A stretch of DNA of 64,000 nucleotides. Source: VFMC01 sp040398525. Lineage in GTDB: Bacteria > Actinomycetota > Acidimicrobiia > Acidimicrobiales > Ilumatobacteraceae. The stretch covers positions 1-64,000 of the forward strand of contig JBBATY010000017.1 in NCBI GenBank assembly GCA_040398525.1. The letters are read 5' to 3'. Of the stretch, positions 41,454 to 51,588 are shown one piece after another. Numbering within the stretch: position 1 is the first letter of the stretch; each line of letters starts with the position of its first letter. The notes under the pieces are model-generated. The model ran no database searches, was not told where the DNA came from, and worked only from the letters and a program-made list of their open reading frames with translations. The position numbers and the translations under genes are program-made.

Positions 41454-42752
41454 GTGACCGAGCCCGCCACCCCTGCCGCACCGCCGTCGACCCTGCGCGA
41501 GTTCCTGCAGTTCGCCCCGGTGCGCCGCTACCTCGTCTGCACGTTCACGCTGTACTGCGGCGTGTCGCTGCAGATCGCGACGCTGTTCTGGCAGGTGTTC
41601 GACATCAGCGGCCGCGAAGCCGACATCGGCTTCATCGGTCTGGCCGAGTTCGTGCCCGCAGTGCTGCTGGTGCTCGTCACGGGCAGCGTGGCCGACCGGT
41701 TCGACCGACGCATCGTGGCGATCATCGCCACCAGCGGTGAGTTGCTCGGGTCGCTCGCACTGATGGCCTACGCCCTCACCGAACCGACCTCGACCGGGCC
41801 GCTGTTCCTGATTGCGTTCTGGTACGGCATCTCCCGTGCGTTCCAGGCGCCGGCGATGCGCGCCATCCCGCCGATGGTGGCGCCCGAGGGCGGACTGCCA
41901 CGCACGATCGCGCTCAGCAACGCCACCTGGACCGGCGCGATCATCATCGGCCCGGCGCTGTCCGGGTTCCTGCTCGCCATCGACCCGTGGGTCGCGTACG
42001 CCGGGTCGTCGCTGCTGCTCTTCGTCGGCTGGATCGGCCTGTTCGGTCTGCGCTTCCTGCGCCAGCCCGCACCGCCCGATCCCGATGAGCGGCCGAGCCT
42101 GCGATCGGCGGTCGAGGGCCTGCGCTTCATCCGCCGCACACCGGTGCTGCTGGCGGCGGTGTCGCTCGACCTCTTCGCCGTGCTGTTCGGAGGTGCTGTG
42201 GCCCTGCTCCCGGTGATCGCCGAGGAGCAGCTCGGCGTCGGCCAGGTCGCCTACGGCTGGTTGCGTGCCGCGCAGGGCATCGGGGCCGGAGCGATGGCGC
42301 TGTTGCTCGCGGCGCGGCCCATCACCCGCCACGTCGGGCGCTCGCTGTTCATTGCGGTTGCTGTGTTCGGCGCCTCGACGATCGTGCTGGGCCTGACCCA
42401 CAGCTTCACCGTCGCCTTCTTCGCGCTCCTGGTGCTGCACGCGGCCGACATGGTGAGCGTGTTCATCCGCAGCTCGCTGGTCCCACTCGTCACGCCCGAC
42501 GAGAAGCGCGGTCGGGTGCTGGCGGTCGAGAACGTCTTCATCGGCGCGTCGAACGAGCTCGGGGCGTTCGAGAGTGGCCTGGTGGCCCAGGCCGTCGGCA
42601 CACCCGCCACCGTGGTGGGCGGCGGCGTCGCCACCCTGGTGGTGGTCGGGTTGTGGAGCACGCTGTTTCCGTCGCTGCGTAGGATCGACAGCTTCGACGA
42701 CCTCGAGCCTGGCGGGGGCGCCGAGCCGGCGGGTCAGAGCACGCCCGGCTGA
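41454..42752 (+). CDS. MFS transporter, MFS_3 (EntS-like) type
   Basis: 432 residues from the GTG at 41454. About 12 hydrophobic segments; VTGSVADRFDRRIVAIIA is motif A. The region LRSAVEGLRFIRRTPVLLAA after segment 6 is the typical cytoplasmic loop of EntS-like exporters. Substrates in this group include siderophores and macrolides. No siderophore genes are near. Divergent from the amidase with 41 bp between starts, and overlapping the convergent lipoprotein gene by 19 bp. Confidence 0.88.
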   Translation: MTEPATPAAPPSTLREFLQFAPVRRYLVCTFTLYCGVSLQIATLFWQVFDISGREADIGFIGLAEFVPAVLLVLVTGSVADRFDRRIVAIIATSGELLGSLALMAYALTEPTSTGPLFLIAFWYGISRAFQAPAMRAIPPMVAPEGGLPRTIALSNATWTGAIIIGPALSGFLLAIDPWVAYAGSSLLLFVGWIGLFGLRFLRQPAPPDPDERPSLRSAVEGLRFIRRTPVLLAAVSLDLFAVLFGGAVALLPVIAEEQLGVGQVAYGWLRAAQGIGAGAMALLLAARPITRHVGRSLFIAVAVFGASTIVLGLTHSFTVAFFALLVLHAADMVSVFIRSSLVPLVTPDEKRGRVLAVENVFIGASNELGAFESGLVAQAVGTPATVVGGGVATLVVVGLWSTLFPSLRRIDSFDDLEPGGGAEPAGQSTPG

Positions 42753-43942
42753 ACCGCGGGGTCGACAGGTGCCAGCGTGCCCTGGGGTTGCACGACCCGG
42801 ACCGCCGGGTGCTCGACGCCGCGAGCGAGCAGGGTGGCCGAGCCCTCGGCGAGGTTCCACACCCACACCTCGGCCGGGCCGTCGCACCCGAAGGTCCGCG
42901 CAGCGAGCACCAGCCGGCCCGCGTCGAGCCAGCCCACCGGCGCCACCGAACGGGTCTGCAGCGGTGTGCCCTGGCCGATCAGGGCTGGGCCGGTGGAGCC
43001 ACCGCCGAGCCACGTGCCGGTCATGCTGTTGCAGAGCCCGGCCCGCCACGCCACGGCGTCACCCGCCGGCGAGGGTGTGAGCAGCTGCATCGGTGTGGGC
43101 TGGGAGACGATCTCGCTGACCTGCAGGCTGGCGAGGTCGATGCGGTGCAGGCGCTCGGCGTCGCCCCTGCTCGACAGCACGAGCACCGAACGGCCGGTCG
43201 GGTCGGCTGCCAGGTCGAGGAAGGTCAGGTCGTCGGCAGCCAGCGCCAGCGGACGCACGTCGGTGCCGTCGAGGTCGGCGGCGAACACGCCCTCGACGCG
43301 GTCGCGTGTGATCCCGGCGCCGATCAGCGCCTGGCCCGAGGGGTGCGAGACGGCGAAGGCGGTGATGCCGAGGAACGTCGGGTCGCTGCGCTTGTTCGCT
43401 TCGGTGGCGCTGCGCCGGACGAGGGAGTAGCTCGACGAGCTGGGTGCGATGAGCGAGTCGCCCACGGGGTACTCCCACTGCACGCGGATGTTGAACGCGT
43501 CGAACCCGTTCGGGCGGGTGCCGTTCACGTCGAACACCGTGGCCTGCGCGAGCACGGCCCGGTTGGCCACGGGCGACCACTTGACGATGCCCCGCTGGGT
43601 GCTCTCGATCTGCAGCAGGCAGCGGGTGAGCGAGCCGTCGGCGGCGGCGCCGTACAGCCGGTCGCCGGAGACGAAGGTGATCTCGCCACCCGCCGGTGCG
43701 TCGGCGTAGGCGCACGGCCCCTCCGGCAGCGCTGCCAGCAGCGGGTCGACCGGCCCGGTGATCGACGGGGCGGTGGTGGTGGGTGCGAGCGTGGTGATCG
43801 GCAGGTCGGCGGGGTCGATGAGCGGCACCATCGACGTCGGCGTGGGTGCGGCGTTCACCGTGCACGCGGCCACGAGGGCGCCGGTCGCGACCAGCAGCGC
43901 AGCGCAGCCGCGGGAGCGCGGTGTCGTCGGCCGTCGCATCAT
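42734..43942 (-). CDS. Lipoprotein with a beta-propeller-like domain
   Basis: 402 residues from the ATG at 43942. The signal CAALLVATGALVAAC ends in lipobox VAAC, followed by a Pro/Thr linker. The main part has repeating strand patterns: EITFVSGDRLYGAAADGSLT, WSPVANRAVLAQ, FAVSHPSGQALIGAG, LDLAADPTGRSVLVLSS, LTPSPAGDAVAWRAG, resembling WD40/TolB-like propeller blades. Four or more Cys may pair. It is anchored outside the membrane; function unknown. Confidence 0.75.
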   Translation of the reverse strand: MMRRPTTPRSRGCAALLVATGALVAACTVNAAPTPTSMVPLIDPADLPITTLAPTTTAPSITGPVDPLLAALPEGPCAYADAPAGGEITFVSGDRLYGAAADGSLTRCLLQIESTQRGIVKWSPVANRAVLAQATVFDVNGTRPNGFDAFNIRVQWEYPVGDSLIAPSSSSYSLVRRSATEANKRSDPTFLGITAFAVSHPSGQALIGAGITRDRVEGVFAADLDGTDVRPLALAADDLTFLDLAADPTGRSVLVLSSRGDAERLHRIDLASLQVSEIVSQPTPMQLLTPSPAGDAVAWRAGLCNSMTGTWLGGGSTGPALIGQGTPLQTRSVAPVGWLDAGRLVLAARTFGCDGPAEVWVWNLAEGSATLLARGVEHPAVRVVQPQGTLAPVDPAVQPGVL

Positions 43943-43968
43943 CGTGCCGATGTTGCCAGACGCCGGCG

Positions 43969-45363
43969 TCACGGACGGCGCAGCAACCACCGGTAGCGCT
44001 GCACCCGTTCGATGCCGGACTCGACCGCCAGACGGCCGATGCCGGCGGCGATCGTCGACTCCACGTGGGTGAGCGCCGCGACATCGTGGAGCTTCATCCC
44101 GTGGCGGATGGCAAGGGCGAGCTCGTGGATCGCCTCGCCGGCACGCGGGGCCAGCAGATGCGCGCCGACGATGCGCTCGTGCACCGTGACCACCACGAGC
44201 GATGCGGCGGCAGCGGCCTCGGCGCGTGCCCGATCGAGGTGGTCGAGGTCGAGGGTCCACACGTCGGTGTCGTCGCCGTGCAGCGCCTCGGCCTCGGCGC
44301 TGGTGAGCCCTGCGCCGGCCAGTTCGGGGTCGGTGAAGGTCGAGCGTGGCGCGAAGCCGTCGACAGTCGAGCGGCCCGGCAGGAACATGTCGCGCACGGC
44401 GCGGACGCCCTCGTGGGCGGCGGTGTGCGCCAGATGGTGGCGTCCGGTCACCGACCCGGCGGCGTAGGTGGTGCGAGCCGAGGTGCGGCCCCGGCTGTCG
44501 ACCTCGGGGGCAGGTTCGCCGAGCTCGGGCCCCAGGCCGTCGGTCGACGGGTCGCGGCCACCGGCGACGAGCACGGCTTCGCCCTCGACCACCTCGCCGG
44601 TTCCGAGCACCAGTTGCACCCGCCGCGTCGCGGGCGCGTGGGGATCGTGATCGATCCGCTCGACCGTTGTTCCGGTGAGGATGCGGGCACCCTCGGCAGC
44701 CAGGCGGGCGTGCAGCGCGGCGGCCAGGCTCGGCTCCTCACCGGCGAGCAGGGCGGGGTCGGCGGTCACCAGCGTGGCTCCGAGGCCGAGGCGCACCAGG
44801 GCCTGGGCGACGGCGACGGCCTCGGCGCCGCCGCCGAGCACCACGGTCGTCGCTGCGGGCCGCTCGCGGCAGAACCAGCTGTCGAGCGTGTCGAACGGTG
44901 TGCCGTGCAGACCGGCGATGTCGGGGATCGCCGGCTCGCTGCCCGTGCACCACAGCACGTACCTGGCCTCGAGCTCGCGGCCGTCGACCACGACGGTGCC
45001 GGGGCCGGCCCACTGTGCTGAGCCCGGCACGACCTCGATCCCGATCTCGCGCCAGTGGGCGAGCGAGGCGTCGGTGGCGGCGACGTCGGCCTGCACGGCC
45101 CGGATCCGCCGCCACACGACGGCCGGATCGACGGGTGTGTCGGCGCGAGGAAGGCCGAGCCGGTCGGCGGTGCGCATCGTGTGCGCTGCGCGTGCCGTTG
45201 CCGCAAGGGTGCTGAGCGGGACGTCGCCCGACCACAGACGGTGCCCGCCGGGTCGGCCCCGCTCGACGGCGGCGACGCGCAGCTCGAGCCCGGCAGCGAA
45301 CTCGGCCGCAGCGATGCCGGCCGATCCGAGGCCCACCACCACGAGGTCGAAGGGATCACTCAT
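43969..45363 (-). CDS. Flavoprotein of the disulfide-oxidoreductase family lacking the redox cysteine pair
   Basis: 464 residues. The FAD motif is LVVVGLGSAGIAAAEFA; the NAD motif is VVLGGGAEAVAVAQAL; the FAD phosphate motif is TTYAAGSVTG; the C-terminal dimerisation domain has FTDPELAGAGLTSAEAEAL and RIVGAHLLAPRAGEAIHELALAI. Where lipoamide dehydrogenase or mercuric reductase shows GGTCxxxGCxPSK, this protein has PGGHRLWSGDVPLST: both Cys are gone. The C-terminal His-Glu pair (THVEST region) is kept in altered form. It may be an NAD(P)H oxidase or transhydrogenase-like enzyme rather than a disulfide reductase. Confidence 0.85.
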   Translation of the reverse strand: MSDPFDLVVVGLGSAGIAAAEFAAGLELRVAAVERGRPGGHRLWSGDVPLSTLAATARAAHTMRTADRLGLPRADTPVDPAVVWRRIRAVQADVAATDASLAHWREIGIEVVPGSAQWAGPGTVVVDGRELEARYVLWCTGSEPAIPDIAGLHGTPFDTLDSWFCRERPAATTVVLGGGAEAVAVAQALVRLGLGATLVTADPALLAGEEPSLAAALHARLAAEGARILTGTTVERIDHDPHAPATRRVQLVLGTGEVVEGEAVLVAGGRDPSTDGLGPELGEPAPEVDSRGRTSARTTYAAGSVTGRHHLAHTAAHEGVRAVRDMFLPGRSTVDGFAPRSTFTDPELAGAGLTSAEAEALHGDDTDVWTLDLDHLDRARAEAAAAASLVVVTVHERIVGAHLLAPRAGEAIHELALAIRHGMKLHDVAALTHVESTIAAGIGRLAVESGIERVQRYRWLLRRP

Positions 45364-45450
45364 CCGCGACCGACGCTACCGACCCGAGGTGCGCGACCGC
45401 ATTGCAAGCGTCTGCTTGACTAGGTCGTCGAACCACCGACGGAGGACATC

Positions 45451-45888
45451 GTGACCGCACCAGCCCCTGCTGCCGAGAAGAAGAGCATCATCCAGGAGTT
45501 CCGCGACTTCCTCACGACCGGCGACCTGATGACGATCGCCGTCGCCTTCATCATGGGCGCCGCGGTGAAGCAGCTCGTCGACTCGTTCGTCAACGACATC
45601 GTGATGGGCCTGATCGGCCTGATGGTGCCCTGCAAGGACATCCTCGACGAGAACGGTGACCCGATCGGTGTGAAGGACTGCACCGGCATCGCCGGCAAGG
45701 CCTACAAGTCGTTCGGCTACGGCTCGTTCATCAACCAGGTCGCGGTCTTCGTGCTCACCGCGGCTGCCGTGTTCGCGCTGATCAAGTTCTACAAGGCGGC
45801 GACCAACCGCGACCTGGCCAAGGCCGGCCCGTCGCAGGTCGACCTGCTCACCGAGATCCGCGACGAGCTCCGCTCGCGCAACGGCTGA
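45451..45888 (+). CDS. mscL: Large-conductance mechanosensitive channel MscL
   Basis: 145 residues, GTG start. EFRDFLTTGDLMTIAVAFIMGAAVKQLVDSFVNDIVM forms the N-terminal helix and first membrane segment (given here as one run of two motifs: FRDFLTTGDLMTIAVAFIMG and AAVKQLVDSFVNDIVM); the second membrane segment is GSFINQVAVFVLTAAAVFAL; the C-terminal helix is LLTEIRDELRS. The periplasmic loop has two Cys (PCKDIL, DCTG), unusual for MscL. It opens under hypo-osmotic shock as a homopentamer. Confidence 0.93.
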   Translation: MTAPAPAAEKKSIIQEFRDFLTTGDLMTIAVAFIMGAAVKQLVDSFVNDIVMGLIGLMVPCKDILDENGDPIGVKDCTGIAGKAYKSFGYGSFINQVAVFVLTAAAVFALIKFYKAATNRDLAKAGPSQVDLLTEIRDELRSRNG

Positions 45889-45893
45889 CGTCT

Positions 45894-45910
45894 GGCCCCT
45901 CGAGCGGGCC
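45894..45910 (+). terminator. Short GC hairpin after mscL
   Basis: GGCCC-CTCGAGC-GGGCC, 6 bp after the mscL stop. Only 5-bp arms and no T-run, so tentative. Confidence 0.3.
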
Positions 45911-45953
45911 GTGACTTGCGTCGGCCGCGCCGACTGAGTCGAATGGTCCCCTC

Positions 45954-47057
45954 ATGAGCCCGAGACGAGAGCTGCTGATCGCTGCGTGCGCGCTGCTCGT
46001 CGTCGCGTGCTCGGTCACGGGTGGCGAGCCCGAGAGCGTGTCGACGGTGCCGGCGACGGTGGGCGGTGTGGGCGTCCTTCCGCCGCCAGTCACCCAGCCC
46101 GGAACGACCGGTCCGCCCGCCCCGACCTCGACCGGCTCGACCACCACCACGACCATCCTTCCCGTGGGCGAGCTGTTGGTGGGCGAGCTCGCCGGTGGGA
46201 ACCGGGTGCTGATGATCGGCGACTCGCTGCTCGCATCGGTGTCGAAGCGCTACTACAACGAGCTCTGCGAGACGTTGGTCCCACTCGACTGGCAGCTGCT
46301 GGTGGAGGCCGAGGTGAGTCGGCAGATCGACTTTGCAGGCACCGTGCTCGACGAGCTCGGGGTCGACGAGACCGACGAGATCACCTCACCGTCCGGATCG
46401 CCGCCCACCACCGCCCCGAGTGGCCCCGGGCGCTGGGACGCCGGGCTGATCTTCCTCGGCACGAACTACAACCGCGATGCGCTCGACTACCTGAAGCGGC
46501 TCAACCGCTCGGTCGTCCGTTTCGGCGCCGTGCCGGTGGTGCTCGTGAACGTGACGGAATACGACCCGGCGATGCGCGAGGTCAACAAGGTGATCGAGTC
46601 GATCGACGAGCTCTACGACAACGTGCGTGTCGTCGATTGGCGAGCGGCCACCTCGGCCGACTCGCCGCGCAGCGATGACCTGCTCACCGCCGACGGCATC
46701 CACCTCACCGACGAAGGCCGTCTGGCGCTGGCCTCGGTGATCGCTGCCGAGCTGGGCCAGGCCCCGGCGTCGCCCGGGAAGTGCCTCGAGCCCACGTTCG
46801 TCGAAGATCCGGTCCCGTTGCCCGACGGGTCGGGCGGGCCGAGCAGTGTGCCGACCACCAGGCCGACGCAGTCGACGACGACGACCACTCCGGGCTCGAC
46901 GACCACCACGACGTCTCCCGACGGCGGTGGCGGTGACGGTGGCGGCGGCGACGGTGGCGGTGGCGGCGACGGTGGTGGTGGTGGCGGTGATGGTGGCGGC
47001 GGCGGTGATGGCGGTGGCGGCGGCGGTGGCGGCGGCGACCCGGGTGACGGCGGCTGA
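45954..47057 (+). CDS. SGNH-hydrolase lipoprotein with a Gly/Asp-rich tail
   Basis: 367 residues. The signal ELLIAACALLVVAC ends in lipobox VVAC; a Thr/Pro linker follows. The SGNH domain (about residues 75-275) has block I VLMIGDSLLASVSK (Ser nucleophile), block III IFLGTNYNRDAL and block V LTADGIHLTDEG (Asp and His). SGNH enzymes here are esterases or deacetylases of surface glycans. After residue 300 comes a Thr/Ser segment, then a run of Gly with regularly spaced Asp to the C-terminus (encoded at about 46921-47050). This tail is disordered and may sit in the cell wall. Confidence 0.85.
   Translation: MSPRRELLIAACALLVVACSVTGGEPESVSTVPATVGGVGVLPPPVTQPGTTGPPAPTSTGSTTTTTILPVGELLVGELAGGNRVLMIGDSLLASVSKRYYNELCETLVPLDWQLLVEAEVSRQIDFAGTVLDELGVDETDEITSPSGSPPTTAPSGPGRWDAGLIFLGTNYNRDALDYLKRLNRSVVRFGAVPVVLVNVTEYDPAMREVNKVIESIDELYDNVRVVDWRAATSADSPRSDDLLTADGIHLTDEGRLALASVIAAELGQAPASPGKCLEPTFVEDPVPLPDGSGGPSSVPTTRPTQSTTTTTPGSTTTTTSPDGGGGDGGGGDGGGGGDGGGGGGDGGGGGDGGGGGGGGGDPGDGG
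46921..47045 (+). repeat. Low-complexity GGT/GGC-GAC tract encoding a Gly/Asp tail
   Basis: Repeats of GGC/GGT codons with interspersed GAC/GAT, in irregular units of 9-21 bp. The tract keeps the frame. It is likely to vary in length between strains. Confidence 0.8.
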
Positions 47058-47070
47058 CGGCGGCTGACGG

Positions 47071-47526
47071 TCAGGGAGCCAGCGCGCTGAGCGGTGCGAC
47101 CGGGATGTTGCGCAGCACGCCGTAGACGACCACCGCGACGAGCAGCGCCCGCGCCCACGAGTCGGGCATCCGGTCGACCGGGCTGCGCACCTCGCGACCG
47201 AACGAGCGCAACGCCCACACGCCCCACGCGAGCACGATGCCCACCAGGGCCAGCGGGGTGAACAGGTTGTAGCTGAGCGCTGCCGGGACATCGCCTCTGA
47301 ACAGGGCGTGTGCGCCGCGGGTGAGCCCGCATCCCGGGCACCACAGGCCGGTCGTGCGGTGGAACGCGCACGGCAGGAACCGGGCCCCCTCGGCGCTCGG
47401 GTCGTTCACGGCGACATGCACCGCAGCAGCGGCCAGGGCACAGCCGCAGGCCACGACCCCGGCGCGCATCCACCCGCTGGCGGGCAGGGTTCGACCGGGC
47501 TGGCCGTCGGGGCGGATCGCCTCCAC
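47071..47526 (-). CDS. DUF2752 membrane protein
   Basis: 151 residues with about three to four hydrophobic segments. FLPCAFHRTTGLWCPGCGLTRGAHALFRGD is the DUF2752 core (here: CAFHRTTGLWCPGCGLTR), with four-Cys/His character and the TGLxCPGCGxTR signature, followed by AALSYNLFTPLALVG. Function is unknown, though members are common in actinobacteria and bacteroidetes. Divergent from the ABC-F gene. Confidence 0.85.
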   Translation of the reverse strand: MEAIRPDGQPGRTLPASGWMRAGVVACGCALAAAAVHVAVNDPSAEGARFLPCAFHRTTGLWCPGCGLTRGAHALFRGDVPAALSYNLFTPLALVGIVLAWGVWALRSFGREVRSPVDRMPDSWARALLVAVVVYGVLRNIPVAPLSALAP

Positions 47527-47609
47527 GTCTGGCGAGCCTACCGAGGCAATCCGGCGCGAGAACCGTCGGGCGGTTGTGGTGGGGCCGATCCGCCGCCACG
47601 CTGCATGGC

Positions 47610-49223
<1,614 letters not shown>

Positions 49224-49297
49224 CCGCTGCGTGCAGGCGCGTCGGGGCCAGGGCGCGGATGGGCTCCGCTGCTCAGCCGGTCACTGAGACCGAGTGT

Positions 49298-50617
49298 TCA
49301 ATCGGGCGGCGCGATGCGGGTACCGTCGGCGTGCTCGGTGATCCAGATGCCGTCGTCGCGGAGGAAGGTTCGGGCACCTGCGTCGTAGCGCCAAGGGTTG
49401 TGGTGGTCGCAGGCCGGCCCACCGTTGGTGGCCGAGGTGGGGCCGCCCTGGCTGTGGGGGACGAGGTGGTCGCGTTGCGACGTGCTGGCGGGCGCAAGGC
49501 AGCCAGGGTGGGTGCACGTGGTGGACGTGAGCAACAGGGCGTCTGCCAGGGGACCGGTGAACAGGCGTTGCTTCGAGGTCATGGCCACGGCTCGGCCGGC
49601 GCCATCGGTGACGATGCAGCGCACGTGGTTGGTGAGGCTGGCCAGCACGACATCGCGTGGATGCACCTGGGTGCCGTCGACGGTGTGCGATCGTCCGCGT
49701 GTGGGGCCGAACGGATCGAGCTGCGGCGCCACACCCGGGATGCCGCTGATGCGGTCGAGCTGGTGGAGCCAGGTGGGCAGGTCGGCGACGATGTTCACCA
49801 CGGTCGACACCCCGCCTGATGGGTTGCCGGCCGCGCTGGTCGACGAGTTGCCGGAGACGAGTCGTTGCAGGGCGTCGTAGCGGCGCTGGGCAGTGGTGCG
49901 GGCGAGCAGGTCGTGGCACACGGCCTCGCCGAACTGCTGCTTCGCCGCCTGCCAGTCGTGTTCGAACTCGATGCGCTCGAGGCGTTGGAGCTCGGCCTGC
50001 CAGGCAGCCCCGTGGATGGCGGGCCCGACGATGGTGAGGCGGTACTCGGTGTCGGTGAACACCAACGATGCATGTCGTCCGGCGGGGTTGGGCAGCGTGC
50101 CGTCTTGGTCCATCAGCAGCCGCCACGACCGGCAGTAGTGCTCGAAGTGGTGGTACGACATCTCGGTCGCGTAGTGCAGGAACGAGTCGATGTAGTCGGG
50201 GACGTGTCGCCCGACCCGCGGTGCGCTGAACAGTCGGCCGAGCAGATGGGCCTGCGCGACGCCCAGTCGGCCGGTGAGCAGCCGATCGACGAGTTCGGGA
50301 ACCCGCTGTGCGAGCTTGGTGAGGCCGCGGCGGGCCCGTGCCTCGCCGGGCTCCCACCGCAGTTCGCCACGACCCCATGCGGCGACATCGGTATAGCCGT
50401 TGTCGCGATAGAGGCCGCCGCGGTCGATCTGGATGAGCGACTGGAGCAACAGCCCCTCGGCCCGCCGTCGGAGCAGTTCGTGGTGGCGGGCCAGATCGAT
50501 CAGCACCTGATCGGCGCTGGCATCGGGACCGCCATGGGCATGGGCATGGGCATGGACATCGGTGTCGATGGCCGTGGACATGGCCGTGGACCTGACCGTG
50601 GACCTGACCGTGGACAT
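49298..50617 (-). CDS. DUF222 / HNH endonuclease (13E12-repeat type)
   Basis: 439 residues from the ATG at 50617, behind a GGAAGGGGGG site. The DUF222 helical domain (about residues 35-280) has RGGLYRDNGYTDVAAWGRGEL and RVPELVDRLLTGRLGVAQAHLLGRLF (shown in two parts). The C-terminal HNH nuclease is TCTHPGCLAPASTSQRDHLV then HSQGGPTSATNGGPACDHHNPWRY. The N-terminus has short repeats: STVRST twice and AHAHAHG, encoded by GTGGACCTGACC and CATGGG units. Multicopy mobile-associated family in actinobacteria; possibly the cause of the nearby assembly gap. Confidence 0.9.
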   Translation of the reverse strand: MSTVRSTVRSTAMSTAIDTDVHAHAHAHGGPDASADQVLIDLARHHELLRRRAEGLLLQSLIQIDRGGLYRDNGYTDVAAWGRGELRWEPGEARARRGLTKLAQRVPELVDRLLTGRLGVAQAHLLGRLFSAPRVGRHVPDYIDSFLHYATEMSYHHFEHYCRSWRLLMDQDGTLPNPAGRHASLVFTDTEYRLTIVGPAIHGAAWQAELQRLERIEFEHDWQAAKQQFGEAVCHDLLARTTAQRRYDALQRLVSGNSSTSAAGNPSGGVSTVVNIVADLPTWLHQLDRISGIPGVAPQLDPFGPTRGRSHTVDGTQVHPRDVVLASLTNHVRCIVTDGAGRAVAMTSKQRLFTGPLADALLLTSTTCTHPGCLAPASTSQRDHLVPHSQGGPTSATNGGPACDHHNPWRYDAGARTFLRDDGIWITEHADGTRIAPPD

Positions 50618-50757
50618 GCGTTCCCCCCTTCCGCACCGGGGCGTGGCCTTCGGCGCGGTGGTCGTGTTCGTGTGCTCGAGGGGTCGCAACGACCCGATAC
50701 GAGTGGCGCCGGGGGAAGTCAGCACCGCTCTCGCCAGTGTGCACGAGGGGTGTGACA

Positions 50758-50857
50758 NNNNNNNNNNNNNNNNNNNNNNNNNNNNNNNNNNNNNNNNNNN
50801 NNNNNNNNNNNNNNNNNNNNNNNNNNNNNNNNNNNNNNNNNNNNNNNNNNNNNNNNN
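50758..50857. other. Assembly gap (100 N)
   Basis: Exactly 100 N: a placeholder of unknown length. It removes the promoter region of the HNH gene, whatever lies between, and the N-terminus of the next oxidoreductase. Confidence 0.98.
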
Positions 50858-51553
50858 CAGCAGGCACTCACCGTGCAGGCGGCGACGGCCCGCAACGGCC
50901 AGCCCGGCCGGCTGGCGTTGGGCATCGGCCTGTCGCACCAGATCGTGGTCGAGATGATGTGGGGGATGTCGTTCGACAAGCCGGTGCGCCATCTGCGCGA
51001 GTACCTGTCGGTGATGATGCCGCTGCTCGAGGGCAAGCCGGTGGGCTTCCAGGGCGAGGAGTTCCGTGTGCAGGGCGCCGTCAACGTCAACGGCGGCTCG
51101 CGCCCGTCGGTGCTCGTCGCTGCGCTCGGCACGCAGATGCTGCGTGTCACCGGCACCCTGGCCGACGGCACCTCCACCTGGTGCACCGGCCCGCGCACGC
51201 TGGCCGACCACACCATCCCCACGCTGCGCCAGGCCGCGGCCGACGCGGGCCGGCCCGAGCCACGCGTCGTGGCCGGCGTGCCGGTGTGCGTCACCGACGA
51301 CGTCGACGCCGCCCGGGTGCGTGCCTCGCAGGTCTTCGCCGTCTACAACACCCTGCCGAGCTACAAGGCGATGATGGAGAAAGAAGGCGTCGGCGGCCCC
51401 GCCGACCTGGCCATCGTCGGCACCGAGGCCGAGGTCGCCGACCAGCTGCGCGAGGTCGGCTCGATCGGTGTGACCGATCTCAACGCCGCCGTGTTCCCGG
51501 GCAACCCCGACGAAGCGGCGCGCACCCGCGCCGTGCTGCGCGACCTCGTCTGA
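50858..51553 (+). CDS. LLM-class F420-dependent oxidoreductase, N-terminus lost in gap
   Basis: 231 residues remain of about 300. LTVQAATARNGQPGRLALGI, GLSHQIVVEMMWGMSFDKPVRHLREYL, LLEGKPVGFQGEEFRV, then VLVAALGTQMLRVTGTLADG and the end GVTDLNAAVFPGNP match luciferase-like F420 enzymes with the signature GLSHQxxxExxWGxxFDxPVRHxREYL. The frame is open from the gap edge. It is followed at 36 bp by the enoyl-CoA hydratase, suggesting a catabolic operon. Confidence 0.85.
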   Translation, partial: QQALTVQAATARNGQPGRLALGIGLSHQIVVEMMWGMSFDKPVRHLREYLSVMMPLLEGKPVGFQGEEFRVQGAVNVNGGSRPSVLVAALGTQMLRVTGTLADGTSTWCTGPRTLADHTIPTLRQAAADAGRPEPRVVAGVPVCVTDDVDAARVRASQVFAVYNTLPSYKAMMEKEGVGGPADLAIVGTEAEVADQLREVGSIGVTDLNAAVFPGNPDEAARTRAVLRDLV

Positions 51554-51588
51554 CCCGCTGGGTCGCCCGGGCGTCGTACTGTGACGCC

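Noticed and set aside
46921..47045. Possible CRISPR-like or minisatellite array
   Set aside because: Irregular Gly/Asp codon repeats inside a coding frame, with no constant repeat/spacer pattern.
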